A model generated the notes under the pieces. It saw only the letters and a program-made list of their open reading frames with translations. It made no database searches and was not told where the DNA came from. Below are positions 52,449-61,190 of a stretch of DNA of 64,000 nt, one piece after another; position 1 is the stretch's first letter, and the number at the start of each line of letters is the position of its first letter. The position numbers and the translations under genes were made by a program. The DNA is from Bacillota bacterium (lineage in GTDB: Bacteria; Bacillota; Clostridia; Lachnospirales; Lachnospiraceae). The stretch is from NCBI GenBank assembly GCA_023392615.1, contig JAEVYT010000002.1, forward strand, positions 376,823 through 440,822, written 5' to 3'.

Positions 52449-54809
52449 ATGGACATTTTAAAGCAGATTAAAGAAGAATTAGGGATTCGCTTAGAGCAGG
52501 TCGAGGCGACCGTAAAGCTGATTGATGAGGGTAATACCATTCCATTTATTGCGAGATACCGAAAAGAAGTAACAGGATCACTAGATGATGAGCAATTAAG
52601 AAATCTGCATGAAAGATTGCAGTATTTAAGAAATTTAGAAGACAAAAAGACTCAAGTATTAAACAGCATAGAAGAACAGGGAAAATTAACAGAAGAATTA
52701 AAGGCTCAGATACTTGCTGCATCAACTCTGGTTGTGGTGGAAGATTTGTATCGTCCATATCGACCAAAGAGAAGAACCAGAGCAACGATAGCGAAGGAAA
52801 AAGGATTGGAAGGGCTTGCTTCCATCATTCTTGCACAGGAGATTAATGAACCGATAGAACACGCTGCTCAGGAATATATCTCTGAGGAGAAAGAGGTTCG
52901 AACCGTAGAAGAAGCTATCGCAGGAGCGAAGGATATCATAGCCGAAGATATATCGGATAATGCAGATCATAGAAGCTATATTCGTGAGGTAACGATGAAG
53001 GAGGGAACCCTTACTTCTGTTGCTAAGAACGAGAAACAGGAGTCTGTTTATGAGATGTATTATAACTTCCAAGAAGGGATCGAAAAGGTAGCGGGGCACA
53101 GAATTCTCGCAATTAACCGTGGTGAGAATGAGAAAATTCTTACAGTAAAGATTATTGCTCCGGAAGAAAGAATTCAACGATATCTCGAAAAGAAAGTAAT
53201 AGTCAAGGAAAATGAATTTACATCAGATATATTAAGATCAACAATCGAAGATAGTTATAAGAGATTAATTGCACCGGCGATCGAACGTGAAATTCGTAGT
53301 GATTTAACGGAAAAGGCTGAGGACGGCGCAATAAAGGTGTTTGGTAAGAATTTGGTACAGCTTTTAATGCAGCCTCCGATTGCGGGTCAGGTTGTACTTG
53401 GTTGGGATCCTGCATTCCGTACCGGTTGTAAACTTGCAGTTGTAGATCCTACCGGTAAAGTATTGGATACCATAGTTATTTATCCGACAGCTCCTCAGAA
53501 TAAGGTGGAGGAAGCAAAGGTAGTATTAAAGAAATTAATAGAGAAATATAATATTACTTTGATTTCGGTAGGTAACGGTACCGCTTCCAGAGAATCTGAG
53601 CAGGTAATTGTTGATTTGTTAAAGGAATTGCATCGTCCGTTAAAATATATCATAGTAAATGAAGCGGGTGCCTCTGTTTATTCTGCAAGTAAACTTGCAA
53701 CGGAGGAGTTCCCGAACTTTGATGTAGGTCAAAGAAGTGCCGCTTCCATTGCAAGAAGACTTCAGGATCCTCTTGCGGAATTAGTTAAAATCGATCCGCA
53801 ATCAATCGGTGTGGGACAATACCAGCATGATATGAACCAGAAAAAGCTGGGAGAAGTTCTCTCCGGTGTGGTTGAGGATTGTGTGAATAAAGTTGGAGTT
53901 GATCTCAACACAGCATCTGTCTCACTACTGGAACATGTATCCGGAGTAAGTAAGGTGATTGCAAAGAATATAGTTGCTTACCGAGAAGCAAATGGCAGAT
54001 TTAAAACACGTAATGAGTTGTTGAAGGTACCAAAACTCGGACCTAAGGCATTTGAACAGTGTGCCGGCTTTATGAGAATTCAAGGTGGAGATAATCCACT
54101 CGATGCAACCGGTGTTCATCCGGAATCCTATGAAGCAACTCAGGCGCTTCTTCAAAAATTAAACCTTACCCTTGAGGATGTGAAAGAGATTCAAGCTAAG
54201 GCATTAAAGCAAAAGGGTCAGCAAGAAGTGAAAAAGGCAGAACCAAAAGCACCAAAGAAACCGGACAAGAAGATGATTATGGTAAAGAATCAGAATACGG
54301 CATTTGCAAAAGCTCTTGCAGCAGCAGTTGGTCAAGGTGGAGTTGTGGCTCAAGAGGAACAGTCAAAGCAAGAAGTTGTACAAGCTACAGCAGTATCTAC
54401 AACGGAAGATATTATAACCATCGGCAAACATATTAAAGATAAGAATAAACTGGCTTCTGAATTGGGGGTTGGTGAGATTACGTTAACTGATATCATAAAG
54501 GAGCTTGAAAAGCCAGGACGAGATCCTCGAGATGAGATGCCAAAGCCAATTTTACGAACCGATGTCCTTGATATGAAGGATTTAACAGAGGGTATGATTC
54601 TTAAGGGAACTGTTCGTAATGTTATTGATTTTGGTGCATTTGTAGATATTGGTGTTCATCAGGATGGTTTGGTTCATATTTCCCAACTTTCTGATAAAAA
54701 GTTTGTAAAGCATCCGTTGGATGTGGTAAGTGTTGGTGACATCGTTGAAGTAAAGGTTATGACTGTGGATTTAGCAAAGAAGAGAATACAGCTTACTATG
54801 AGGCTGTAA
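52449..54809 (+). CDS. tex: Tex-family RNA-binding transcription accessory protein
   Basis: The 786-residue protein has the Tex order: an N-terminal helical domain (IPFIARYRKEVTGSLDDEQL), a YqgF/RNase H-like domain (VVLGWDPAFRTGCKLAVVDP), helix-hairpin-helix segments (TASVSLLEHVSGVSKVIAKN) and a C-terminal S1 domain (MILKGTVRNVIDFGAFVDIG). A Lys/Pro/Gln-rich insert sits between HhH and S1. Tex is related to eukaryotic Spt6 and binds nucleic acid during transcription. ATG 52449 follows AAGGAG; the frame extends to 52404 without similarity. It appears monocistronic. Confidence 0.93.
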   Translation: MDILKQIKEELGIRLEQVEATVKLIDEGNTIPFIARYRKEVTGSLDDEQLRNLHERLQYLRNLEDKKTQVLNSIEEQGKLTEELKAQILAASTLVVVEDLYRPYRPKRRTRATIAKEKGLEGLASIILAQEINEPIEHAAQEYISEEKEVRTVEEAIAGAKDIIAEDISDNADHRSYIREVTMKEGTLTSVAKNEKQESVYEMYYNFQEGIEKVAGHRILAINRGENEKILTVKIIAPEERIQRYLEKKVIVKENEFTSDILRSTIEDSYKRLIAPAIEREIRSDLTEKAEDGAIKVFGKNLVQLLMQPPIAGQVVLGWDPAFRTGCKLAVVDPTGKVLDTIVIYPTAPQNKVEEAKVVLKKLIEKYNITLISVGNGTASRESEQVIVDLLKELHRPLKYIIVNEAGASVYSASKLATEEFPNFDVGQRSAASIARRLQDPLAELVKIDPQSIGVGQYQHDMNQKKLGEVLSGVVEDCVNKVGVDLNTASVSLLEHVSGVSKVIAKNIVAYREANGRFKTRNELLKVPKLGPKAFEQCAGFMRIQGGDNPLDATGVHPESYEATQALLQKLNLTLEDVKEIQAKALKQKGQQEVKKAEPKAPKKPDKKMIMVKNQNTAFAKALAAAVGQGGVVAQEEQSKQEVVQATAVSTTEDIITIGKHIKDKNKLASELGVGEITLTDIIKELEKPGRDPRDEMPKPILRTDVLDMKDLTEGMILKGTVRNVIDFGAFVDIGVHQDGLVHISQLSDKKFVKHPLDVVSVGDIVEVKVMTVDLAKKRIQLTMRL

Positions 54810-55053
54810 ATAAAATCTGATGCTATAACGTGAAATAATTCAGAGGGATGGATTGGCATACAATAAAATGAAATCAAGATCTGGTATAATATCTTCAGAG
54901 TGACAATTGTTACCAGAATATGTGGGCGGCTGTTACAATGAAGATATTATATAAATACAGAGATTATAGAAAAATTGTATCAATGCTTCTTTGTATACTA
55001 AGTGTTTGTTTCAAATTTGCAATTTTAAACCCTTTAGGAAGGAAAGATACATA

Positions 55054-55806
55054 ATGAACTTTCTTTTATTATTAGTAATGACGTTGAGCTTATTAAGTAT
55101 CTTATATTATGGAATCATAATAATATATGCCGGTTTTGGAACCTCATTTTCGCTCTTTTGGCTTATCATGGGAGTGATCGGATTTGGCGTTAGTGACGGA
55201 ATATTTTTTATGATAGAACACGATATCACCTTAATACCGGCATTTCGCATGCTGGTATTAGCATTGTTTACTCTTGGTTTTGTTATGATTATTGTAATAG
55301 AGGTGATTTTGATTTACCACTCAAAAAAAAGTGGCAGGAAAGATTTGGATTATATTATAATACTTGGTGCTCAGGTGCGAGGAACAAAAATCACTAGATC
55401 GCTGAAAAGGAGACTGGATACAGCACTTTATTATCTCAAAGACAATCCGAATACAATAGTGATTGCATCAGGTGGTCAGGGTAAGAATGAAGCGATATCA
55501 GAAGCTGAGGCGATGATGGGGTATTTGTGTGAACATGGGATATTAAAAAATAGAATTTTGAAAGAGGAGCGCTCCCGCAATACCTTCGAAAACGTCCTTT
55601 ATAGCAAAGCCCTTGTAAATCCGGATTCTTCTGTCGGGATAGTAACAAATGGTTTTCATTTATATCGTTCCATGAGACTGGCGAAAAAGCAGGAGCTGGG
55701 GGAAGTATATGGAATTGCAGCACCTACGGATAAAATCCTTGCGGTAAATTATTATATAAGAGAAGCAATTGGTGTTCTTAAGGACAAGATGGTTGGGAAT
55801 ATATAA
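55054..55806 (+). CDS. YdcF/SanA-family (DUF218) membrane protein
   Basis: The 250-residue protein has about four N-terminal helices followed by a DUF218 domain: YIIILGAQVRGTKITRSLKR, RLDTALYYLKDNPNT, VIASGGQGKNEAISEAEAM, ERSRNTFENVLYSK and a late VTNGFHLYRSMRLAK. The family takes part in envelope or polysaccharide processes, with no settled reaction. I chose ATG 55054 after GGAAGGAAAG; the frame extends upstream to 54991. An FMN riboswitch unit follows. Confidence 0.85.
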   Translation: MNFLLLLVMTLSLLSILYYGIIIIYAGFGTSFSLFWLIMGVIGFGVSDGIFFMIEHDITLIPAFRMLVLALFTLGFVMIIVIEVILIYHSKKSGRKDLDYIIILGAQVRGTKITRSLKRRLDTALYYLKDNPNTIVIASGGQGKNEAISEAEAMMGYLCEHGILKNRILKEERSRNTFENVLYSKALVNPDSSVGIVTNGFHLYRSMRLAKKQELGEVYGIAAPTDKILAVNYYIREAIGVLKDKMVGNI

Positions 55807-55828
55807 TAAAAAATATTAAGTAAACACC

Positions 55829-55857
55829 TTGACAATGCATTGATTCTGTTGTAATAT
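55829..55857 (+). promoter_or_regulatory. Promoter of the FMN-riboswitch transcript
   Basis: TTGACA (55829-55834) - 17 bp - TAATAT (55852-55857), ahead of the RFN element. Confidence 0.7.
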
Positions 55858-55883
55858 CTACTCGTAAAAATGAATAAAGGTAA

Positions 55884-56010
55884 TTCTTCGGGGCAGGGTG
55901 TAATTCCCTACCGGCGGTATAGTCCGCGACTCAGATATGATTGTTAAATCATTGAAGATTGATTTGGTGAGATTCCAAAACCGACAGTAAAGTCTGGATG
56001 AGAGAAGAAA
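55884..56010 (+). ncRNA. FMN riboswitch (RFN element)
   Basis: The RFN blocks are visible: TTCTTCGGGGCAGGGTG, TTCCCTACCGGCGGT, TAGTCCGCGACTC, TTGGTGAGATTCCAAAACCG, ACAGTAAAGTCTGGATG and AGAGAAGA. The terminator at 56036 follows at once. FMN binding should shut off the downstream riboflavin transporter ribU. Confidence 0.96.
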
Positions 56011-56035
56011 GCAGAGATAAATGATAAATTCAATG

Positions 56036-56071
56036 CCCCGATTTTAAGTATTTAAAATCGGGGATTTTTTT
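56036..56071 (+). terminator. FMN riboswitch terminator
   Basis: CCCCGATTTTAA (56036-56047) pairs with TTAAAATCGGGG (56052-56063), then ATTTTTTTC. Confidence 0.92.
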
Positions 56072-56119
56072 CTGCAACGACCCAAAGTTTTCCCTTTGCA
56101 ATGAAAAGGAGAGAAGTTT

Positions 56120-56767
56120 ATGAGTATCAATACGTATTTACAAAAGGATCAAAAGAACGACAAGGTAAAATTATTATCACCAAGAGGATTAACGGTGATA
56201 TCGGTGCTTTCGGCAATCGCCGTAGTATTAATGATGTTTTCTATACCACTTTGGTTTGCACCGAATTTTTATAAAATCGATTTAAGCGAAGTACCGATAT
56301 TAATCGGAGCATTTACACTTGGACCGATTGCGGGAATTGTAATTGAGTTTATCAAAATATTATTAAATCTGTTTCTTAAGGGCACGGATACAGCATTTGT
56401 CGGTGAAATCGCTAACTTTATTCTGGGGTGTTCCTTGGTGATTCCAAGTGCTGTAATATATCACAGAGCAAAAAATATCAAGTCAGCAATTGTGGGCATG
56501 GTTGTTGGAACCATCTGTTTTGTGATAGTAGGAAGTTTGTTAAATGCCTATGTACTTTTACCAACCTACGCTAAGATTTATGGTATGCCGCTAGACAAGT
56601 TAGTGGCGATGGGAACCGCAGTAAACCCGAGAATTACGAGCCTAAATACATTTGTTTTGTTTGCGGTTGCACCGTTTAATTTCATAAAGGGTGTTATTGC
56701 CTCAGTATTAACAGGATTGCTATATAAAAGAGTGAGTCCGGTCATAAAAGGTTTTCATAGAAATTAA
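56120..56767 (+). CDS. ribU: RibU, riboflavin-binding S component of an ECF transporter
   Basis: The 215-residue protein has about five to six helices and the RibU pattern VLMMFSIPLWFAPNFYKIDL, SEVPILIGAFTLGPIAGI and KGVIASVLTGLLYKR. It captures riboflavin for uptake by an ECF AAT module encoded elsewhere. Its control by an FMN riboswitch directly supports the assignment. ATG 56120 follows AAAAGGAGAG. It is followed by a strong terminator at 56793. Confidence 0.93.
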   Translation: MSINTYLQKDQKNDKVKLLSPRGLTVISVLSAIAVVLMMFSIPLWFAPNFYKIDLSEVPILIGAFTLGPIAGIVIEFIKILLNLFLKGTDTAFVGEIANFILGCSLVIPSAVIYHRAKNIKSAIVGMVVGTICFVIVGSLLNAYVLLPTYAKIYGMPLDKLVAMGTAVNPRITSLNTFVLFAVAPFNFIKGVIASVLTGLLYKRVSPVIKGFHRN

Positions 56768-56792
56768 TCAATCAATTAATTAATCAAATAGG

Positions 56793-56838
56793 GATAGAGC
56801 TTCTTTTGGTACAAATCAAAGAAGCTCTATCTTTTTTT
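56793..56838 (+). terminator. Terminator after ribU
   Basis: GATAGAGCTTCTTT (56793-56806) pairs with AAAGAAGCTCTATC (56818-56831), then seven Ts. Confidence 0.92.
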
Positions 56839-56942
56839 ATACACTTCTGATATAATGGTTGCGATTAATCTTGTTGCTATAAATTGGGACAAGTGGTTGT
56901 GTGAATAACTGGCTAAAACAGAAGAATAGAAGTTGAGGAAAT

Positions 56943-57371
56943 ATGATGTTAATAGAGAGTTTTAGTGCAAAGGATACATTTGATATCGGATATCAATTAG
57001 GACTTAAGGCAAAACAAGGAGATGTATATTGCCTGGGAGGAGATTTAGGAGTCGGGAAGACGGTATTTACCCAGGGCTTTGCCAAAGGGCTTGGAATAGA
57101 AGAGGCAGTAAACAGCCCTACCTTTACGATTGTTCAGGAATATGAAGGAAAACGAATGCCGTTTTATCATTTTGACGTATACCGGATAGCAGATATCGAT
57201 GAGATGGATGAGATTGGATATGAGGATTATTTTTACGGGGATGGGGTTTGTCTGATTGAATGGGCCGGGTTAGTTGAGGAAATCCTGCCAAAGAATAGAA
57301 CAGAAATCACGATAAAGAAGGATCTTGAGAAAGGCTTTGATTATCGTGTGATTACAGTGGATGAGAATTAG
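56943..57371 (+). CDS. tsaE: tRNA t6A synthesis ATPase TsaE
   Basis: The 142-residue P-loop protein has LGGDLGVGKTVFTQGFAKGL near residues 28-47, SPTFTIVQEY (switch I) and HFDVYRI. TsaE works with TsaB and TsaD to put threonylcarbamoyl on A37 of ANN-decoding tRNAs. ATG 56943 (or 56946) follows GAGGAAAT. TsaB and a RimI-like gene follow, while tsaD is 3.8 kb away. Confidence 0.95.
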   Translation: MMLIESFSAKDTFDIGYQLGLKAKQGDVYCLGGDLGVGKTVFTQGFAKGLGIEEAVNSPTFTIVQEYEGKRMPFYHFDVYRIADIDEMDEIGYEDYFYGDGVCLIEWAGLVEEILPKNRTEITIKKDLEKGFDYRVITVDEN

Positions 57372-57398
57372 ATTGTAGGATAGAGAGGAAGTACGGAT

Positions 57399-58112
57399 AT
57401 GATGTTATTAGCGTTAGACAGCTCGGGCTTGGTTGCAACCGTGGCGATTGTATCGGAGGATGCGATGCTTGCGGAATATACAGTGAATTATAAAAAGACA
57501 CATTCTCAAACGTTACTACCGATGCTTGATGAGATTGTTAAGATGGTGGAGATAGAGTTATCTGATATTGATGCAATAGCAGTTGCAGCAGGTCCGGGGT
57601 CATTTACTGGACTTAGAATTGGTTCGGCTACCGCAAAGGGATTAGGGCTTGCATTAAATAAACCGATTGTTGAGGTTCCTACTCTGGATGGACTCGCATA
57701 TAACTTATACGGTACGAACAAGTTAATCTGTCCGATGATGGATGCAAGAAGAAATCAGGTTTATTCCGGTCTCTACGAGTTTGATGGTGAAGAATTTATG
57801 GTGGTAAAGGAACAAGTTGCCCTTGGTGTTGATGAGATACTAGAGGAAGTGAATAAGCTTGGTAGGGATGTAATATTCTTAGGAGACGGTGTTCCAGTTT
57901 ATATGGATATGATCAAGGAGCAGACAAAGGTGAAGTATGAGTTTGCCCCACAACATATGAATCGACAAAGAGCAGGAGCTGTCGGAACGCTTGGTATGAA
58001 ATATTATCAGAATAATCAGGTTGTATCAGCGATAGAGCATGAGCCGGTTTATCTGCGGTTATCTCAGGCAGAGAGGGAGCGTGCAGAAAGGAATAAGGAT
58101 GCTGATTCGTAG
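57399..58112 (+). CDS. tsaB: tRNA t6A synthesis protein TsaB
   Basis: The 237-residue protein has the ASKHA fold: LLALDSSGLVATVAIVSEDA, then AAGPGSFTGLRIGSATAKGL. It heterodimerizes with TsaD in the t6A pathway; unlike TsaD it lacks the metal-binding histidines. ATG 57399 follows GAGAGGAAG. It overlaps the RimI-like gene by 14 bp. Confidence 0.94.
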   Translation: MMLLALDSSGLVATVAIVSEDAMLAEYTVNYKKTHSQTLLPMLDEIVKMVEIELSDIDAIAVAAGPGSFTGLRIGSATAKGLGLALNKPIVEVPTLDGLAYNLYGTNKLICPMMDARRNQVYSGLYEFDGEEFMVVKEQVALGVDEILEEVNKLGRDVIFLGDGVPVYMDMIKEQTKVKYEFAPQHMNRQRAGAVGTLGMKYYQNNQVVSAIEHEPVYLRLSQAERERAERNKDADS

Positions 58113-58539
58113 TATGGAGGAATCCGATCTAGAAGAAGTGTATGCCATAGAGCAGGATACATTTTCTGATCCTTGGAGCAAAGAGGATTTTCAAAACGTA
58201 CTAAGGGATGAGAATAATGAATATCTAGTCGTAATATTGGAAGGTCATGTAATTGGATACTGTGGTTATTGGGGAGTTGCCGGTGAAGGTGATGTCTATA
58301 ATGTAGCAGTGAAACACGATCATAGAGGACAAAAAATTGGGTACTTAATGTTAAGTGAGCTCTTGAACATTGCAAAAAGTAGGGGGATTACCGCTCTCAC
58401 TCTCGAGGTGAGGAGCTCCAATGAGTCGGCGATCCGATTGTACCGCTCGTTGGGTTTTGAGCAAACAGCCATTCGTAAGGATTTCTATACGAAGCCCAAG
58501 GAAGATGCTATAATTATGTGGTTGCATGACATACAGTAA
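58099..58539 (+). CDS. rimI: RimI-like ribosomal protein S18 N-acetyltransferase
   Basis: The 146-residue GNAT protein starts MLIRSMEESDLEEVYAIEQD. It has the acetyl-CoA motif VYNVAVKHDHRGQKIGYLML and LTLEVRSSNESAIRLYRSLG, with GFEQTAIRKDFYTKP at the end, the RimI pattern. RimI acetylates the S18 N-terminus and is often clustered with tsaB and tsaE, as here. I chose ATG 58099; the open frame begins at 58039, inside tsaB. The ribosome site AAAGGAATAAGG is inside tsaB. Confidence 0.9.
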   Translation: MLIRSMEESDLEEVYAIEQDTFSDPWSKEDFQNVLRDENNEYLVVILEGHVIGYCGYWGVAGEGDVYNVAVKHDHRGQKIGYLMLSELLNIAKSRGITALTLEVRSSNESAIRLYRSLGFEQTAIRKDFYTKPKEDAIIMWLHDIQ

Positions 58540-58545
58540 TTCCCA

Positions 58546-58575
58546 TTGTCAAAATTCGTCGTTTTGAATTATAAT
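58546..58575 (+). promoter_or_regulatory. Probable promoter of the zinc-ribbon gene
   Basis: TTGTCA (58546-58551) - 18 bp - TATAAT (58570-58575), 42 bp before the start. Confidence 0.6.
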
Positions 58576-58616
58576 AGTTCTATCAGCGAGGCATTTACAC
58601 AATGGAGGGTAAAGTT

Positions 58617-58865
58617 GTGAACAAGACAAATAGCGTAAAAATGAATAACGATGCTCCGCATTATTGCAATTGCTGCGGGAAGAGCTTTAAGGTCGAAAAT
58701 GGGATTATGATGGAGGATGCATTTGAAGCGACGAAGGAATGGGGATACTTTTCAGAGCGTGACTTAGAGGTGCATCATTTTGTTCTGTGCGAAGAATGCT
58801 ATGATAAGTTGATTTCACAATTCAAGGTACCTGTTGAGGTCAAGAAAAAAATTGAAGCATTATAA
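58617..58865 (+). CDS. Small zinc-ribbon protein of unknown function
   Basis: The 82-residue protein has two CxxC pairs, YCNCCGKSF and VLCEECYDKL, consistent with one structural zinc site. I place the start at GTG 58617 because GGAGGG lies about 8 bases upstream; ATG 58602 would overlap that site. The family is not recognised. It has its own promoter and terminator. It may be nucleic-acid binding, but nothing in the neighbourhood decides this. Confidence 0.7.
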   Translation: MNKTNSVKMNNDAPHYCNCCGKSFKVENGIMMEDAFEATKEWGYFSERDLEVHHFVLCEECYDKLISQFKVPVEVKKKIEAL

Positions 58866-58902
58866 TTTCAGAGAACGAATATTAATAGGTTAGATATAAG
58901 TA

Positions 58903-58947
58903 AGGGGTTGCCACATGATTGTATATCCAGTCATGTAGCAACCCTTT
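58903..58947. terminator. Terminator between the zinc-ribbon gene and threonine aldolase
   Basis: GGGTTGC-c-ACATGA (58905-58917) pairs with TCATGT-a-GCAACCC (58931-58943), followed by TTTAATTAAT. It may serve both convergent genes. Confidence 0.75.
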
Positions 58948-59001
58948 AATTAATAATCAGTGTATATTACAACCGTTGTAACCTTGTATGAAAGCCAGGA
59001 T

Positions 59002-60027
59002 TTAAAATGAATCTTTTAGATCCTTAATAAATTCTTCTACCATCTCCTCCTTGGTTGCCCAAGAGGTTACAAGACGAATTGCGCTATGATCTTCATCAAT
59101 TTCCTCCCAACGATGGAAAGAGTATTTTTCTTCGAGTTTCTCAATTGTGTTAATTGGAAGAATCGGAAAAAGTTGATTGGTAGGAGAGTCGACTAAGAAT
59201 GTAAGCTCTGCCTGTGATATACCGAGTCTTAGGCGATCAGCCATATTATTCGCATGTTCAGCAAGCTCCAAGAACAAGGAATCTTTAAATAATTCATAAA
59301 ACTGAATACCCAATACTCTTCCTTTAGCAAGTAATGCTCCTTTTTGTTTCATATGAAAACGGAAATCATCTTTCAAAATGGGATTGCATATAATAAGAGC
59401 CTCACCTAAGAGTGCACCATTTTTGGTACCTCCAATATAGAAGGCATCAGTTAAGCGACCAAAATCAGATAGCTCCAGATTGTTTTCCTTGGAGGTTAAC
59501 GCTGACCCAAGGCGTGCACCATCAACATAGAAGAATAAATGCTTCTCGCTACAAATGGTATAAAGTTTTTCAAGCTCCGATTTGGAATAAATAGTTCCAA
59601 CCTCAGTCGGGTTTGAGATATAAACCAATTTGGGTTTTACCATATGCTCATCCGTATGTGTTTTTAGTAAAGATAGAATATGTTCCGGAGTAAGTTTTCC
59701 GTCATTTACGTGAGCAGTAATAACCTTATGACCGGTAGCTTCAATAGCACCTGTTTCATGGGTAAATACATGACCGGTATCTGCAGCAATGACTGCTTCG
59801 TGTGGTCTTAAAAAAGCAGATATAGCAGTTAGGTTGGTCTGGGTGCCGCCTGTAAGCAGGTGGATATCTATATCATTACGTCCGATTTTATTTTTTAATA
59901 CTTTAACTGCTTTTAAGGTATCATAGTCTTCTCCGTATCCGGCTGCCTGCTCCAAATTAGATTCTATTAAAGCATTTAATAATCTGGGGTGTGCACCTTC
60001 ACTATAATCATTTTTAAAACTGTACAT
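59002..60027 (-). CDS. ltaE: Low-specificity L-threonine aldolase family protein
   Basis: The 341-residue PLP enzyme starts MYSFKNDYSEGAHPRLLNAL. It has LLTGGTQTNLTAISAFLRPH, ADTGHVFTHETGAIEATGHK, YVDGARLGSAL and IGGTKNGALLGEALI, whose Lys is the PLP Schiff base. It splits threonine or allo-threonine to glycine and acetaldehyde. ATG 60027 follows GGAGGCAATACTAG. It is the only large minus-strand gene in the right third of the window. Confidence 0.9.
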   Translation of the reverse strand: MYSFKNDYSEGAHPRLLNALIESNLEQAAGYGEDYDTLKAVKVLKNKIGRNDIDIHLLTGGTQTNLTAISAFLRPHEAVIAADTGHVFTHETGAIEATGHKVITAHVNDGKLTPEHILSLLKTHTDEHMVKPKLVYISNPTEVGTIYSKSELEKLYTICSEKHLFFYVDGARLGSALTSKENNLELSDFGRLTDAFYIGGTKNGALLGEALIICNPILKDDFRFHMKQKGALLAKGRVLGIQFYELFKDSLFLELAEHANNMADRLRLGISQAELTFLVDSPTNQLFPILPINTIEKLEEKYSFHRWEEIDEDHSAIRLVTSWATKEEMVEEFIKDLKDSF

Positions 60028-60260
60028 CTAGTATTGCCTCCTTGCGATAATCGCATTAATATAAAAAGCTGATGTTTATTATATCAATATATTGAAAAAT
60101 ATCAATCATCTTTTGGCTTGAGAGCAGGAATTTCGCATTTTCCAACATATATCTGGACAAATTATAGAAATTACTGCTAAAATATTGGTTGGCATGCTTA
60201 TATGAAGGTGTGAAATGTGGTAAAATGATAAGAACGAAGTAAGAAAGGCATGGTTTAATA

Positions 60261-61175
60261 ATGTTAGATGTTTGTTTGTTGGGAACCAGCGGTATGATGC
60301 CGCTGCCGGGAAGATGGTTGACTTCAATGATGACGAGATTCAATGGCAGCAGCTTATTAATAGATTGCGGAGAAGGTACGCAGATTGCAATCAGAGAAAA
60401 GGGATGGAGCTTTCATTCCATTGATGTGATTTGCTTTACTCATTATCATGGGGATCACATTAGTGGATTACCCGGACTTTTGCTATCCATGGGAAATGCG
60501 GATCGTACTGAACCGGTAACCTTGATTGGACCAAGGGGACTGGAGCGTGTTGTTAATTCGTTGCGTGTAATTGCTCCGGAACTTCCGTTTTCATTAAAGT
60601 TTATTGAGCTGTCCGAAGCGGAGCAAGTGATTGAGATAAATGGATATCAAATCACTGCATTTCAGGTAAAGCATAATATCATCTGTTACGGTTATAGTAT
60701 CCATATTAAAAGAGGGGGAAGATTCTTTACAGAAAAAGCGTTGGAGAATAATGTGCCTCAGAAATATTGGAATCGTTTGCAAAAGGGAGATACCATACAG
60801 GATGGGGATCTGTTATATACTCCGGATATGGTGATTGGTGAAGAACGAAAAGGTATTAAATTAACCTATTGTACAGATACCAGACCGGTCAGTACAATCT
60901 CTGATCACGCCTTTGAATCAGATTTGTTTATTTGTGAGGGGATGTATGGAGAGAATGACAAGGATAATAAGGCGAAGGAATACAAACACATGACATTTTG
61001 CGAAGCTGCGAAGTTAGCCAGAGCAGCAAAGGTAAAGCAAATGTGGTTGACTCATTATAGCCCATCCTTGACCCGACCAGAGGATTTTATCGGTGAAGCA
61101 AGAAAGATATTCCCTCATGCCAAAGTAGGTAAAGATAAAAAAAGTATAACCCTTGAATTTGATAAGGATGAATAG
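60261..61175 (+). CDS. rnz: Ribonuclease Z (tRNA 3' processing endonuclease)
   Basis: RNase Z cuts the 3' trailer from tRNA precursors that lack an encoded CCA. The 304-residue metallo-beta-lactamase-fold protein has LLGTSGMMPLPGRW (start), the metal motif THYHGDHISGLPGLLLSMGN, and LTYCTDTRP and LTHYSPSLTRPEDF near the end, all family marks. The two tRNA-Ser genes in this window do lack encoded CCA, which fits. ATG 60261 has no strong ribosome site. TsaD follows after 15 bp. Confidence 0.93.
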   Translation: MLDVCLLGTSGMMPLPGRWLTSMMTRFNGSSLLIDCGEGTQIAIREKGWSFHSIDVICFTHYHGDHISGLPGLLLSMGNADRTEPVTLIGPRGLERVVNSLRVIAPELPFSLKFIELSEAEQVIEINGYQITAFQVKHNIICYGYSIHIKRGGRFFTEKALENNVPQKYWNRLQKGDTIQDGDLLYTPDMVIGEERKGIKLTYCTDTRPVSTISDHAFESDLFICEGMYGENDKDNKAKEYKHMTFCEAAKLARAAKVKQMWLTHYSPSLTRPEDFIGEARKIFPHAKVGKDKKSITLEFDKDE

Positions 61176-61190
61176 AAAGGCACGTGGATT

